Shown: positions 16,360 through 24,658 of the stretch, one piece after another
Layout: each line of letters starts with the position of its first letter
Numbering within the stretch: the first letter of the stretch is position 1
Assembly: GCA_964569185.1 (NCBI GenBank)
Contig: CAZMTP010000004.1
Location: forward strand, 1 to 49,242
DNA length: 49,242 nt
Origin: DATIJP01 sp964569185
GTDB taxonomy: Bacteria; Chlamydiota; Chlamydiia; Chlamydiales; Rhabdochlamydiaceae
Direction: 5' to 3'
Notes under the pieces: model-generated
Databases searched by the model: none
The model's input: the letters and a program-made list of their open reading frames with translations, nothing else
What the model was told of the DNA's origin: nothing
Program-made: the position numbers and the translations under genes

Positions 16360-17636
16360 ATAAAGATTTAGTCGCGATATTTGAATATCTAGAGCGCGAA
16401 AAAGGCATCAAAAGAGAAGTGATCATTGCTGCCATAGAAGAATCGCTTCGTGCCGCAGCACGCAAAAGTGTTAAAGGGCTGATTAACGTCACTGTCAAAA
16501 TCGAGCCTAAAACAGGGCAGATTGACGTGATTGCGCAGAAAGAAGTAGTAGACAAAGTGACCATTCCTGAAGAGGAGATCTCTTTGGATGAAGCGCGTAA
16601 GCTCAACCCTGATTGCGAGATCGGCGATTGGGTAGACATCACAGCCACTCCTCAAGAATTTGGCCGTATTGCAGCACAAACGGCGCGGCAAATCATTGCC
16701 CAAAAATTGCGCAGCGCTGAAAGAGATGTGATTTACGAAGAGTATCGCCATAGAATTAATGAAATTATCTCCGGAAATGTGAAGAAAGTGGTCCGCGGCG
16801 CCACACTGATTGTCGATCTCGGCAAAGTAGAAGCGATTTTACCTGACCGTTTCTATCCTAAAATGGAACATTACAACCAGGGCGATCGTGTACAAGCGCT
16901 CCTTTTGGAAGTGCGCGATACAGAAAGCGGTGGCGCCGAAGTGATTTTATCTCGAAGCCACCCCGAATTTGTGAAACAACTTTTTATACAAGAAGTGCCT
17001 GAATTAGAAGATGGCACCATTGTGATTGAAAAAATCGTCCGAGAAGCCGGCTACCGCACAAAACTGGCTGTCAGCTCAACAGATTCAAAAGTAGACCCTG
17101 TAGGCGCATGCGTAGGAGTGCGTGGGTCACGCGTGAAAAACATCATCCGCGAACTCAATAATGAAAAAATCGATATTCTCCCCTATGCAGAAGATCCTGT
17201 ACAGCTGCTCCAAAACGCACTCGCTCCTGTAGAAATTAAGAAAATCAATGTGAGCGAAGATGGATCGACTATTTCTATTGTAGTGGATGACGAGCAATAT
17301 CCTGTGGTCCTTGGTAAGAAGGGAATGAATGCGCGCTTAAATGGCCAGCTCATTGGAGCACAGCTTGAAGTGCAAAGAATGAGCGAATACCAAGCAGTGA
17401 TGAATATCCAAAGGGCCCAGATGGCAGCCGTGGAAGACCCAACGTTAGATGTGCCTTTGAAATATGAAGATTTGAGTCCGCTAAGCAAATTTATTTTTAC
17501 CAGCCTGGTCGAGTCAACTTATGACACGCCGCGAAAAGTGCTCAATGCCAAACCAGAACAGTTGGCTGAGATTCCTGATATCACGCTTGATATGGCCTAT
17601 CAGATCTTAGAACAAATCCGCAAAAAGAGGATGTAA
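16356..17636 (+). CDS. nusA: transcription termination/antitermination factor NusA
   Basis: The 426-residue protein has the N-terminal RNA-polymerase-binding domain (about 1-125), an S1 domain (about 130-200), and two KH domains with VGACVGVRGSRVKNIIREL and VVLGKKGMNARLNGQLIGA. A short helical C-terminal region follows (LAEIPDITLDMAYQILEQI). The acidic AR repeats of E. coli NusA are missing, which makes it shorter, as in many bacteria. It modulates pausing and termination. Its ATG lies in the rpsA ATGA, and infB begins four bases after its stop. Confidence 0.97.
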   Translation: MNKDLVAIFEYLEREKGIKREVIIAAIEESLRAAARKSVKGLINVTVKIEPKTGQIDVIAQKEVVDKVTIPEEEISLDEARKLNPDCEIGDWVDITATPQEFGRIAAQTARQIIAQKLRSAERDVIYEEYRHRINEIISGNVKKVVRGATLIVDLGKVEAILPDRFYPKMEHYNQGDRVQALLLEVRDTESGGAEVILSRSHPEFVKQLFIQEVPELEDGTIVIEKIVREAGYRTKLAVSSTDSKVDPVGACVGVRGSRVKNIIRELNNEKIDILPYAEDPVQLLQNALAPVEIKKINVSEDGSTISIVVDDEQYPVVLGKKGMNARLNGQLIGAQLEVQRMSEYQAVMNIQRAQMAAVEDPTLDVPLKYEDLSPLSKFIFTSLVESTYDTPRKVLNAKPEQLAEIPDITLDMAYQILEQIRKKRM

Positions 17637-17639
17637 ACT

Positions 17640-20075
17640 TTGGCCAAAAATTTAAAGATCAAAGTTAAAAATACTCAGCTCGCAGCTGCACTTCAAATAG
17701 GCAAATTCAAAACTCCACCTGTAAAAAAGAAACCGGCAGAAGAAAAGGAAGAAGAAGCAGTCAAAAAGCGCCCTTCAGAAGAAGTGGTAAAACAGCCTCC
17801 TGCTGTGGAAAAACCGATTGCAGCAGAGAAACCAAAAGCTGTTCCGCTTCCCCCTGTGCAGCCCACTACTCCTTCTCCAGTAGAAAAAAAAGAGGAACCT
17901 ACACCCACTGCGCGGCCATTGCCGCAACCCATTGGCAAAGCGCCCTTACCACGTCCTCTTCCAAAACCGATAGGCAAGCGGGAGTATACACCGCCTGCTA
18001 GAGCGCCTCTCACAAGAAAAGAGACACACCCTCCAGAAGCTAGAAAACCAGCTCCTCGCCCAGCTGCTGCTCCGCCTGTAGAAAAAAAGTCACTCCCTGA
18101 AGAAGCGCCTAAACCCGCAAAAAAAGCTGTCTTTAAAGAATACCGCGATCTTCAACCAAAAAAACCGGACTTAAAAAGAAGCTTCGATGCTAGAGACCGT
18201 ATGGGTTTACGCGCAGGCGAAGATGAGGGTTGGAGAAAAAAAAGGCAGGCCAAACATAAAATGGCAATGCCGCAAGAAGACACTACGATCCGGCCCGACG
18301 AATTACATATCCGCCTGCCGATTACGATCAAAGATCTTGCCTCTGAAATGAAACTCAAAGCATCCCAGTTGATTGCCAAATTATTCATGCAAGGCATTGT
18401 TGTGACATTAAATGACTTTTTAGATGATGAAACAACAGTTCAACTTTTAGGCCATGAATTTGAATGTGAAATCACTATCGATAAATCAGAGGCCGAACGC
18501 ATTAAAGTGACCGATCGTTCGATTAAAGAAGAGATTGCTAGCTCTCCCGAAGGCTCTCTTGTTATTAGACCCCCTGTGGTCACATTTATGGGCCACGTGG
18601 ACCATGGAAAAACAAGCCTTATCGATGCGATCCGCAAAACCAATATTGTTGCAGGAGAAGCGGGTGCGATCACACAACACATTGGCGCTTTTAGATGCCA
18701 CACAGCTGTGGGAGATATCACTATCTTGGATACTCCTGGCCATGAAGCGTTTTCCGAAATGCGTGCCCGCGGCGCAGAAGTCACCGATATTGTTGTGCTC
18801 GTTGTCGCTGGCGATGAAGGAATCCGCGAGCAGACCATTGAAGCATTAAACCAAGCGAGAGAAGCCCATGTGCCTATCGTGGTAGCAATCAATAAAAAAG
18901 ATAAACCCAATTTCAATCCAGAGCTGGTCTACCGCCAACTAGCAGATAATAATTTGCTCCCTGAAGTGTGGGGCGGGACCACCATCACCGTTAATTGCTC
19001 AGCGCTTACTGGAGATGGGTTGAAAGAGCTCCTTGAGATGCTTGCACTCCAAGCAGAAATCCTTGAACTGAAAGCCAATCCCTCTATGCGCGCACGGGGG
19101 ACTGTGATCGAATCGGAAATGCACAAGGGTTTAGGCCCTGTAGCCACAGTGCTGATTCAAAATGGCACCTTGAAAAAAGGCGATGCTCTGATATTTGATC
19201 TCCACTATGCCCGTGTCAAAACGATGCATGATGAATTTGGCAAAGAACTGCAAGAAGCAGACCCTTCTGCGGCTGTTAAAATTACAGGTCTCTCCGGTCT
19301 TCCCGATGCTGGAAGCGAATTCATTGTGGTTGAAAGTGAGCGTACGGCGCGTGAAATTGCCCATGCCAGACAAGAACAACATAAAGATCTGCTCCTCCAA
19401 AAGAGCAAACGAGGCGCCTTAGAAGGGTTGCTCCAAAAGAAAGGCGAGCAAAAAGAGAAGAAAATCTTAAATCTTATTTTACGTGCCGACGTGCAAGGCT
19501 CTTTAGAAGCACTGAAACAGTCTCTTTTGAAAATCCCTGCGAAAAAAATAGATGTCCATGTGATTTCAGAAAATGTGGGACAGATTTCCGAATCTGACGT
19601 AGAGCTGGCTGCCACATCTAATGCGACTATTATCGGATTCCACACTCAAATTGAGAGCCATGCAGAAAGCATGATCCAAGAGAAAAAAGTGACTGTTAAA
19701 CTCCATGATGTGATCTACCATGCTGTCGACGATATCAAAGCAGTGATGGTCAATCTTCTCGATAAGATCCCCCAAGAGACAGATATGGGCACTGCTCTTG
19801 TCAAAGCAGTCTTTAAATCGTCTCAGTTAGGAGCGATTGCAGGCTGTCTTGTGACCGATGGCATCATTAGACGCAACCACCATGTACGCCTCTTGCGCAA
19901 TAATAATCTGATTTGGAAAGGAACCATTGCTTCACTCAAAAAAGTGAAAGAAGATGTCCGCGAAGTGAACAAAGGACATGAGTGCGGGATTCTGCTCCAT
20001 CATTTCAGTGATGTGAAAGAGGGAGATGTGATCCAAAGCTACGAGATCACCTACTTAGAACAAGAACTGGAATGA
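17640..20075 (+). CDS. infB: translation initiation factor IF-2
   Basis: The start is TTG, four bases after nusA. The 811-residue protein has a Lys/Pro/Glu-rich, low-complexity N-terminal part (about 20-200), an IF2_N domain near 225-290, then the GTPase domain with TFMGHVDHGKTSLIDAI (about 315-331), ILDTPGHEAFSEMRARG, AINKKDKPN and NCSALTGDGL. Domains II-IV follow, ending in the fMet-tRNA-binding C2 domain (HECGILLHHFSDVKEGDVI-type segment). It delivers initiator tRNA and promotes subunit joining. The last four bases ATGA are shared with rbfA. Confidence 0.97.
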   Translation: MAKNLKIKVKNTQLAAALQIGKFKTPPVKKKPAEEKEEEAVKKRPSEEVVKQPPAVEKPIAAEKPKAVPLPPVQPTTPSPVEKKEEPTPTARPLPQPIGKAPLPRPLPKPIGKREYTPPARAPLTRKETHPPEARKPAPRPAAAPPVEKKSLPEEAPKPAKKAVFKEYRDLQPKKPDLKRSFDARDRMGLRAGEDEGWRKKRQAKHKMAMPQEDTTIRPDELHIRLPITIKDLASEMKLKASQLIAKLFMQGIVVTLNDFLDDETTVQLLGHEFECEITIDKSEAERIKVTDRSIKEEIASSPEGSLVIRPPVVTFMGHVDHGKTSLIDAIRKTNIVAGEAGAITQHIGAFRCHTAVGDITILDTPGHEAFSEMRARGAEVTDIVVLVVAGDEGIREQTIEALNQAREAHVPIVVAINKKDKPNFNPELVYRQLADNNLLPEVWGGTTITVNCSALTGDGLKELLEMLALQAEILELKANPSMRARGTVIESEMHKGLGPVATVLIQNGTLKKGDALIFDLHYARVKTMHDEFGKELQEADPSAAVKITGLSGLPDAGSEFIVVESERTAREIAHARQEQHKDLLLQKSKRGALEGLLQKKGEQKEKKILNLILRADVQGSLEALKQSLLKIPAKKIDVHVISENVGQISESDVELAATSNATIIGFHTQIESHAESMIQEKKVTVKLHDVIYHAVDDIKAVMVNLLDKIPQETDMGTALVKAVFKSSQLGAIAGCLVTDGIIRRNHHVRLLRNNNLIWKGTIASLKKVKEDVREVNKGHECGILLHHFSDVKEGDVIQSYEITYLEQELE

Positions 20076-20455
20076 CCATGGCTGAAAGAGTCCGCATTAA
20101 AAAACTTAATTCTCTCCTCAAGGAAGTAATTGCTGAGGTGATTCAAAGAGATGTGCGCGACCCGCGCATTCACACATTCACCTCCATTACAAAAGTGGAT
20201 CTTTCCAATGACCTGCAGCATGCTAAAGTCTTTGTGAGCATCCTAGCAACAGATAAGGAAAAAAAAGAGACTTTAGAGGCGCTTCAATCAGCCGCCGGTT
20301 TTATTGCTGTCTCTGCTTCCAAAAAAGTAGTCATGCGCTATTTCCCTGTCCTGATCTTTAAATTAGACACTTCTGTCGAAGAGCATCTACGCATAGAAAA
20401 AGTGTTAGAACAAATCCATGAAGAACAGAAAAGCCGAAAACCTGGCTCTCAGTGA
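20072..20455 (+). CDS. rbfA: ribosome-binding factor A
   Basis: The 127-residue protein has the RbfA KH-like fold: RVRIKKLNSLLKEVIAEVIQ, then VRDPRIHTFTSITKVDLSNDL, AKVFVSIL, and the C-terminal RYFPVLIFKLDTSVEEHLRI. It assists late 16S rRNA maturation in the small subunit. The ATG is in the infB stop ATGA; a second Met two codons later is an alternative. It overlaps truB by 38 bases. The order infB-rbfA-truB is widely conserved. Confidence 0.95.
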   Translation: MTMAERVRIKKLNSLLKEVIAEVIQRDVRDPRIHTFTSITKVDLSNDLQHAKVFVSILATDKEKKETLEALQSAAGFIAVSASKKVVMRYFPVLIFKLDTSVEEHLRIEKVLEQIHEEQKSRKPGSQ

Positions 20456-21083
20456 AGGCATCTTTCCTGTTAATAAACCTAAAAATCGGACCTCGTTTAG
20501 TCTTGTGGCCGCTTTGCGCCGCCTGACCGGCATCAAAAAAATTGGCCACGCAGGCACATTAGACCCCTTTGCCACAGGCGTGATGGTGATGCTGATTGGC
20601 AAGGACTATACGCGCCAATCAGAAGCTCTGATGAGCCAAGATAAAGAGTATCTAGCGACTGTGCATCTAGGCATTGAAACTGATACTTTTGATTGCGATG
20701 GGAAAATTCTGTGCCAAAATAGTCTTATTCCCCCTTTAGCAGAGATTGAAGAGCTGCTTGCCTCTTTCCAAGGGACCCAACTTCAAACACCGCCTATGTT
20801 CTCTGCCAAAAAGATCAAAGGCAAAAAGCTCTATGAGTTGGCGCGTCGTGGCATCGAAGTGGAAAGAGCCCCCGTTCAGATCCATCTGGCCCTAGAACTG
20901 ATCAGTTACTGCTATCCTGAACTCAAGCTGAAAATTAGCTGCAGCAAAGGGACCTACGTGCGGACCATTGCGCATGATTTGGGGGTGAAATTAAAGACGG
21001 GGGCACACCTATCTGCACTTGTGCGCACACGCAGTGGTCCCTTTCTTCTAAAAGACTGTTTGGATGGAGAATTATTGTATTAA
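20418..21083 (+). CDS. truB: tRNA pseudouridine-55 synthase
   Basis: The 221-residue protein has PVNKPKNRTSFSLVAALRR and the catalytic GHAGTLDPFATGVMVMLIG, with nucleophile D49. KEYLATVHLGIETDTFDCDG, PPMFSAKKIKGKKLYELAR and SCSKGTYVRTIAHDLG follow. It isomerises U55 in the T loop of tRNAs. The C-terminal PUA-like domain of larger TruB proteins (about 300 residues) is absent; Chlamydia enzymes are also short. The gene overlaps rbfA by 38 bases and its end overlaps the opposite-strand 134-residue gene by 12. Confidence 0.95.
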   Translation: MKNRKAENLALSEGIFPVNKPKNRTSFSLVAALRRLTGIKKIGHAGTLDPFATGVMVMLIGKDYTRQSEALMSQDKEYLATVHLGIETDTFDCDGKILCQNSLIPPLAEIEELLASFQGTQLQTPPMFSAKKIKGKKLYELARRGIEVERAPVQIHLALELISYCYPELKLKISCSKGTYVRTIAHDLGVKLKTGAHLSALVRTRSGPFLLKDCLDGELLY

Positions 21084-21476
21084 GAGATCTGGATTTCTTG
21101 GCATAATGTAGCCATCAGCGTCCTGCTCATAGAGAATAGCAGTGTTTAAAAGAGCTAAGACAGAGTTATGAAACACCTTAGAGATAACTGTCTGTATAAT
21201 TTTATCAGGTGCTTGATTCAGAAGCCCTTTTTTGAATCGATCTAACGATAGTGGTTCCATTAAACGATGGGCTTTTATCAAAGGCTCAAATTTTCTAATT
21301 GTGATCAATACATCTAACTTTAGTCCTGTGATCCAGTGCCAGAATCTTTGTAATAGACCCCGTTTATTCCAATCCTCTTTATTTACAATCGTTAGACGAG
21401 ATGTAATAAATTGGGAATTGGGATCAAATGGAACAAATAAAAAGTTTTTTTCTGTGATTCTTAATTCTTTAATCAT
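21072..21476 (-). CDS. unknown small protein inserted between truB and ribF
   Basis: I do not recognise this 134-residue protein. It is basic at the N-terminus (IKELRITEKNFLFVPFDPNS), has a Trp-rich middle (QRFWHWITGLKLDVLITIRK) and ends with DGYIMPRNPDLLIQ. There is no signal peptide; a short hydrophobic stretch near 105-115 is too short for certainty. It runs against the rpsA-ychF operon, is more AT-rich than its neighbours, and separates truB from ribF, which are adjacent in Chlamydia. This points to a later insertion. A coding role is likely but not proven. Confidence 0.5.
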   Translation of the reverse strand: MIKELRITEKNFLFVPFDPNSQFITSRLTIVNKEDWNKRGLLQRFWHWITGLKLDVLITIRKFEPLIKAHRLMEPLSLDRFKKGLLNQAPDKIIQTVISKVFHNSVLALLNTAILYEQDADGYIMPRNPDLLIQ

Positions 21477-21579
21477 ATTAAATTACATGTTACTTATAAA
21501 AGAAATTATAATAAAAATTTTAATTAATTTCAAGCTTTATTCATTGTTTATTAATCCCTGATTCACAATACTTTAAGAA

Positions 21580-22341
21580 ATGATCATTGAAACAGAGCTC
21601 AAAGAATCGATGCTGGCCTCTCCCCGGGGGCTAGTGATAGGCAGCTTCGATGGGGTCCATTTGGGCCACCGACACCTGCTCCATCGATTGAAAGCTCTCC
21701 AAGGAGGCAAAGGGACCCAGGCCGTCGTCACCTTCAGCAACCACCCTTCGCAAGTGTTAAAAAAACAGACCCCTGCTCTGTCCCTCTGCTCCCTAGAGCA
21801 AAAGGTGAGGCTCCTTGAAGGAGCAGGTGTCCATCTACTCTTTTTATTAGAGTTTACCCCTCAATTGGCTGCGCAATCCTATGAAACATTCCTCACACAG
21901 GTGCATAAAGCCTACCCTTTCCAATACCTGGTCATTGGAAAAGGGGATGCCTTTGGGAAAGGAAGAGAAGGGACTGAAGAGCGCATTATGGAGCTTGGCA
22001 GGCAGCTCCCTTTCAAAGCAGAATATGTAGAAAAATTAAAAATTGATGGCGAAACTGTCTCTTCTGGAAAAATTAGAGAATTTATTCAAGCGGGCGACTT
22101 CAAAAAGGGTGCAAAATTTCTCGGAAGGCCCTATTCTGTCTATGGCCCTATGAAAGTGGAAGGAAAAAATGGGGTCCTAAATGTGAAGGGATTATGTCTT
22201 CCCCCAGAGGGAACTTATCCAGTAATGGTAGAAAAAATCCCCGCACGGGCCACGATTAAAGGCGCCACTCTCACAGTGACCTGTGAAAGACCTTTAACGG
22301 CTGGCATGAGAGAAATTATTTTTGGAGAAAAAGATTCATGA
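21580..22341 (+). CDS. ribF: RibF: FMN adenylyltransferase with degenerate riboflavin-kinase domain
   Basis: The N-terminal domain (about 1-185) is a normal nucleotidyltransferase: LVIGSFDGVHLGHRHLLHRL with the HxGH motif, then YLVIGKGDAFGKGREG, and VSSGKIREFIQAGDFKKGA leading into FLGRPYSVYG. The remaining 70 or so residues correspond to riboflavin kinase but are shorter than the usual 120 or more and lack the GFPTAN motif that binds ATP and Mg. The protein is 253 residues against about 310 for standard RibF. FAD formation from FMN is supported; riboflavin phosphorylation is doubtful. The stop overlaps ychF by four bases. Confidence 0.87.
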   Translation: MIIETELKESMLASPRGLVIGSFDGVHLGHRHLLHRLKALQGGKGTQAVVTFSNHPSQVLKKQTPALSLCSLEQKVRLLEGAGVHLLFLLEFTPQLAAQSYETFLTQVHKAYPFQYLVIGKGDAFGKGREGTEERIMELGRQLPFKAEYVEKLKIDGETVSSGKIREFIQAGDFKKGAKFLGRPYSVYGPMKVEGKNGVLNVKGLCLPPEGTYPVMVEKIPARATIKGATLTVTCERPLTAGMREIIFGEKDS

Positions 22342-23429
22342 ATTTATCTTCTGGGATTGTGGGGCTTCCCAATGTGGGAAAATCGACCCTATTCAATGCA
22401 CTCACTAAAAAAGGGGTCGCTGCTGCCAATTACCCTTTTTGCACCATTGATCCCAATGTAGGAATCGTCGAAGTGCAAGATCCCCGGCTCTCTTTGCTTT
22501 CTAAAATGTCGCATAGCAAAAAAATTGTTCCTGCCACTGTCACCTTTGTGGATATTGCAGGGCTTGTTGCAGGCGCCTCTCAAGGCGAAGGATTGGGCAA
22601 TCAATTTTTAGCCAATATCCGCGAAACCGATGCGATTGTACAAGTGGTGCGCTGCTTTGAAGATGATGAAGTGGTCCATGTGCGCGGAAAAGTAGACCCT
22701 ATTGGCGATATTGAAGTGATCAATTTGGAGCTGATTTTAGCCGATCTGCAAATGGCAGAAAATGTGACAAGCAAATTAGAAAAGCAGGTGAAAGCCAAAA
22801 AAGAGCTGATTCCCGTTGTGGCTGCTCTAAAAAAAGCGATCGACCATCTCAACCAAAATCAGATGGTCCGCTCTCTTGTGCTCTCAGAAGAAGAGCAGCT
22901 AATTTTAAGCGCCTACCCTTTCCTCACAGGTAAAAAAATCCTCTATGCGACCAATGTATCAGAAAAAGATCTGCCTGCGATGGACAATGAGTATGTGCAG
23001 CAGGTCAAACAGTATGCAGCTAAGCAGGGCGATAAAGTGGTTCCTATCTGCGCCAAATTAGAAGAAGAGCTCTCCATTTTGTCCGACCAGGACGCCCTAG
23101 ACTATCTACACTCTTTGGGCCTCAAAGAGACCGGTTTAAACCGGCTCATTAAAGCTTCTTTTGAAACCTTAGGGCTGATCACTTTTATCACTACAGGCGA
23201 AATAGAGACGCGCGCCTGGACAATTAAAAGAGGGACGCGCGCCCAAGAAGCAGCAGGTAAGATCCACTCTGATATCGAAAAAGGATTTATCCGCGCTGAA
23301 GTGGTCTCCTTTGACGATATGATGAAATACAAAGGAAGAACGGGAGCTCGAGAAGCAGGAAAAGCCCGCTCTGAAGGAAAAGATTATATCGTCCAAGATG
23401 GAGATGTGATTTTATTCTTTCATAATTAA
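22338..23429 (+). CDS. ychF: redox/ribosome-associated ATPase YchF (OLA1 family)
   Basis: The 363-residue protein has the P-loop GLPNVGKSTLFNALTKKGV, switch region AANYPFCTIDPNVGIV, VDIAGLVAGASQGEGLGNQF, and the altered G4 motif NVSE (ATNVSEKD) that explains the ATP preference of this family. The C-terminal TGS domain ends FDDMMKYKGRTGAREAGKAR and VQDGDVILFFHN. Length is normal. It acts on ribosomes and the stress response. It is the last gene of the rpsA operon; a hairpin-forming repeat follows before sctU. Confidence 0.97.
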   Translation: MNLSSGIVGLPNVGKSTLFNALTKKGVAAANYPFCTIDPNVGIVEVQDPRLSLLSKMSHSKKIVPATVTFVDIAGLVAGASQGEGLGNQFLANIRETDAIVQVVRCFEDDEVVHVRGKVDPIGDIEVINLELILADLQMAENVTSKLEKQVKAKKELIPVVAALKKAIDHLNQNQMVRSLVLSEEEQLILSAYPFLTGKKILYATNVSEKDLPAMDNEYVQQVKQYAAKQGDKVVPICAKLEEELSILSDQDALDYLHSLGLKETGLNRLIKASFETLGLITFITTGEIETRAWTIKRGTRAQEAAGKIHSDIEKGFIRAEVVSFDDMMKYKGRTGAREAGKARSEGKDYIVQDGDVILFFHN

Positions 23430-23452
23430 AATGGCTTTATTGTACCGAAATA

Positions 23453-23553
23453 TATCCTACATATCCTGCTGCATCGCGATCCTATTATCCTGTTTATTTT
23501 TTTTCAGAGAACAGGATGTACAAGATCGCTAAAGCGGCAGGATAGACAGGATA
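23453..23553. repeat. GGATA-type intergenic repeat, copy A (two arms)
   Basis: Left arm 23453-23500 (TATCCTACATATCCTGCTGC and onward) and right arm 23510-23553 are imperfect reverse complements, so the RNA could form a long hairpin with a T-rich loop. Bases 23522-23553 are identical over 32 positions to 34702-34733. It lies between ychF and sctU and could end the ychF transcript. Confidence 0.8.
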
Positions 23554-23578
23554 TTATCAATTTTGTTTAGATAGGTTC

Positions 23579-24658
23579 ATGGCAGAAAAAACCGAAAAGG
23601 CGACCCCTAAAAAGCTGCGCGATGCGCGCAAAAAGGGGCAGGTCGCCAAATCTCAAGATTTTCCATCCGCATTTACCTTTGTTGTGTCTATCTCAGCCGC
23701 ACTGTTGACAGCCCACTATCTTTTTGATCAGATGTCTAGCTACATCATCAACATGTTCCGGCGCGCCGCCATGCCCCATTTAAATCTTAAAACAATGGCC
23801 CCTGGGATTTTGGAAGAGGCAATGCTGGTGATTTTCAATTGCAGTATCCCGGTGATGCTACTCACTGTCTGTGTCGGGATTCTCACCGGATTTTTGATTG
23901 TGGGGCCTGTCTTCTCAGCTGAAGTATTGAAACCGGATATCAAAAGGCTCAATCCGGTCGAAAATATTAAAAACCTGTTCAAAATGAAAACACTTTTTGA
24001 ACTGACCAAATCTATTTTAAAAATCTTAGGCGCCTTTGTTCTTATTTGGAGCGTGGTTTACGGGAGCATTCCTGATATTGTGTCCACAGCCGCCATGCCT
24101 GTGATGGGCGCTACGGCTGTTTTTTCCGCCTTTTTGATCAAAGTAGTGATCCGCGTCGGCATTTTCTTTTTAGCGGTCGCCGTGGCCGACCTGATTTTCC
24201 AAAAGCGTAACTTTGCCAAAGAGATGCGAATGGAAAAATTTGAGGTCAAACAGGAATACCGCGACACTGAGGGCGATCCTCAGCTGAAAAGCCGCCGGCG
24301 TCAATTGGCCCAAGAGATGGCCTACCAAGAAGGCCCGTCAGCGACGCAACGCGCACGCGCTGTGATCACCAATCCAATCCACATAGCAGTGGCGCTGGAT
24401 TACAATGAAACGGCCGACCCTGCTCCGCGTATCGTGACTATGGGCAAAGGACTGATTGCCGATATGATCACACGCATAGCTCTTGAAAATAATATTCCTA
24501 TTATGCGTAACGTAGAACTAGCACAAACTCTGTTCGAAAAAGGGGAAATTAGCGATTATATCCCTGAGGAGACCTATCAAGCAGTATCCGAGATTTTAAA
24601 ATGGCTTCAGAACTTGGAAGCGCAAGAAACTGCGAATTTGGAATTGTTTAAGCAATGA
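23579..24658 (+). CDS. sctU: type III secretion export apparatus switch protein SctU (NPIH variant)
   Basis: The 359-residue protein starts MAEKTEKATPKKLRDARKKGQ, the hallmark N-terminus of the FlhB/YscU/SctU family. Four membrane segments follow (about 33-55, 78-105, 140-165, 175-205). The cytoplasmic domain has the linker EMRMEKFEVKQEYRDTEGDP, then the self-cleavage site. That site reads N265-P-I-H268, where nearly all family members have NPTH. The protein controls the switch between early and late secretion substrates. Its stop overlaps the sctV start as ATGA. The order ychF-sctU-sctV matches C. trachomatis CT092-CT090 (from memory). Confidence 0.95.
   Translation: MAEKTEKATPKKLRDARKKGQVAKSQDFPSAFTFVVSISAALLTAHYLFDQMSSYIINMFRRAAMPHLNLKTMAPGILEEAMLVIFNCSIPVMLLTVCVGILTGFLIVGPVFSAEVLKPDIKRLNPVENIKNLFKMKTLFELTKSILKILGAFVLIWSVVYGSIPDIVSTAAMPVMGATAVFSAFLIKVVIRVGIFFLAVAVADLIFQKRNFAKEMRMEKFEVKQEYRDTEGDPQLKSRRRQLAQEMAYQEGPSATQRARAVITNPIHIAVALDYNETADPAPRIVTMGKGLIADMITRIALENNIPIMRNVELAQTLFEKGEISDYIPEETYQAVSEILKWLQNLEAQETANLELFKQ

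Noticed and set aside
18440..18916. 158-residue minus-strand frame inside infB
   Set aside because: It covers the complement of the GTPase domain, whose codon constraints keep the opposite strand open.
23453..23553. CRISPR array
   Set aside because: The repeat units are irregular inverted arms without regular spacers, and no cas genes are present.
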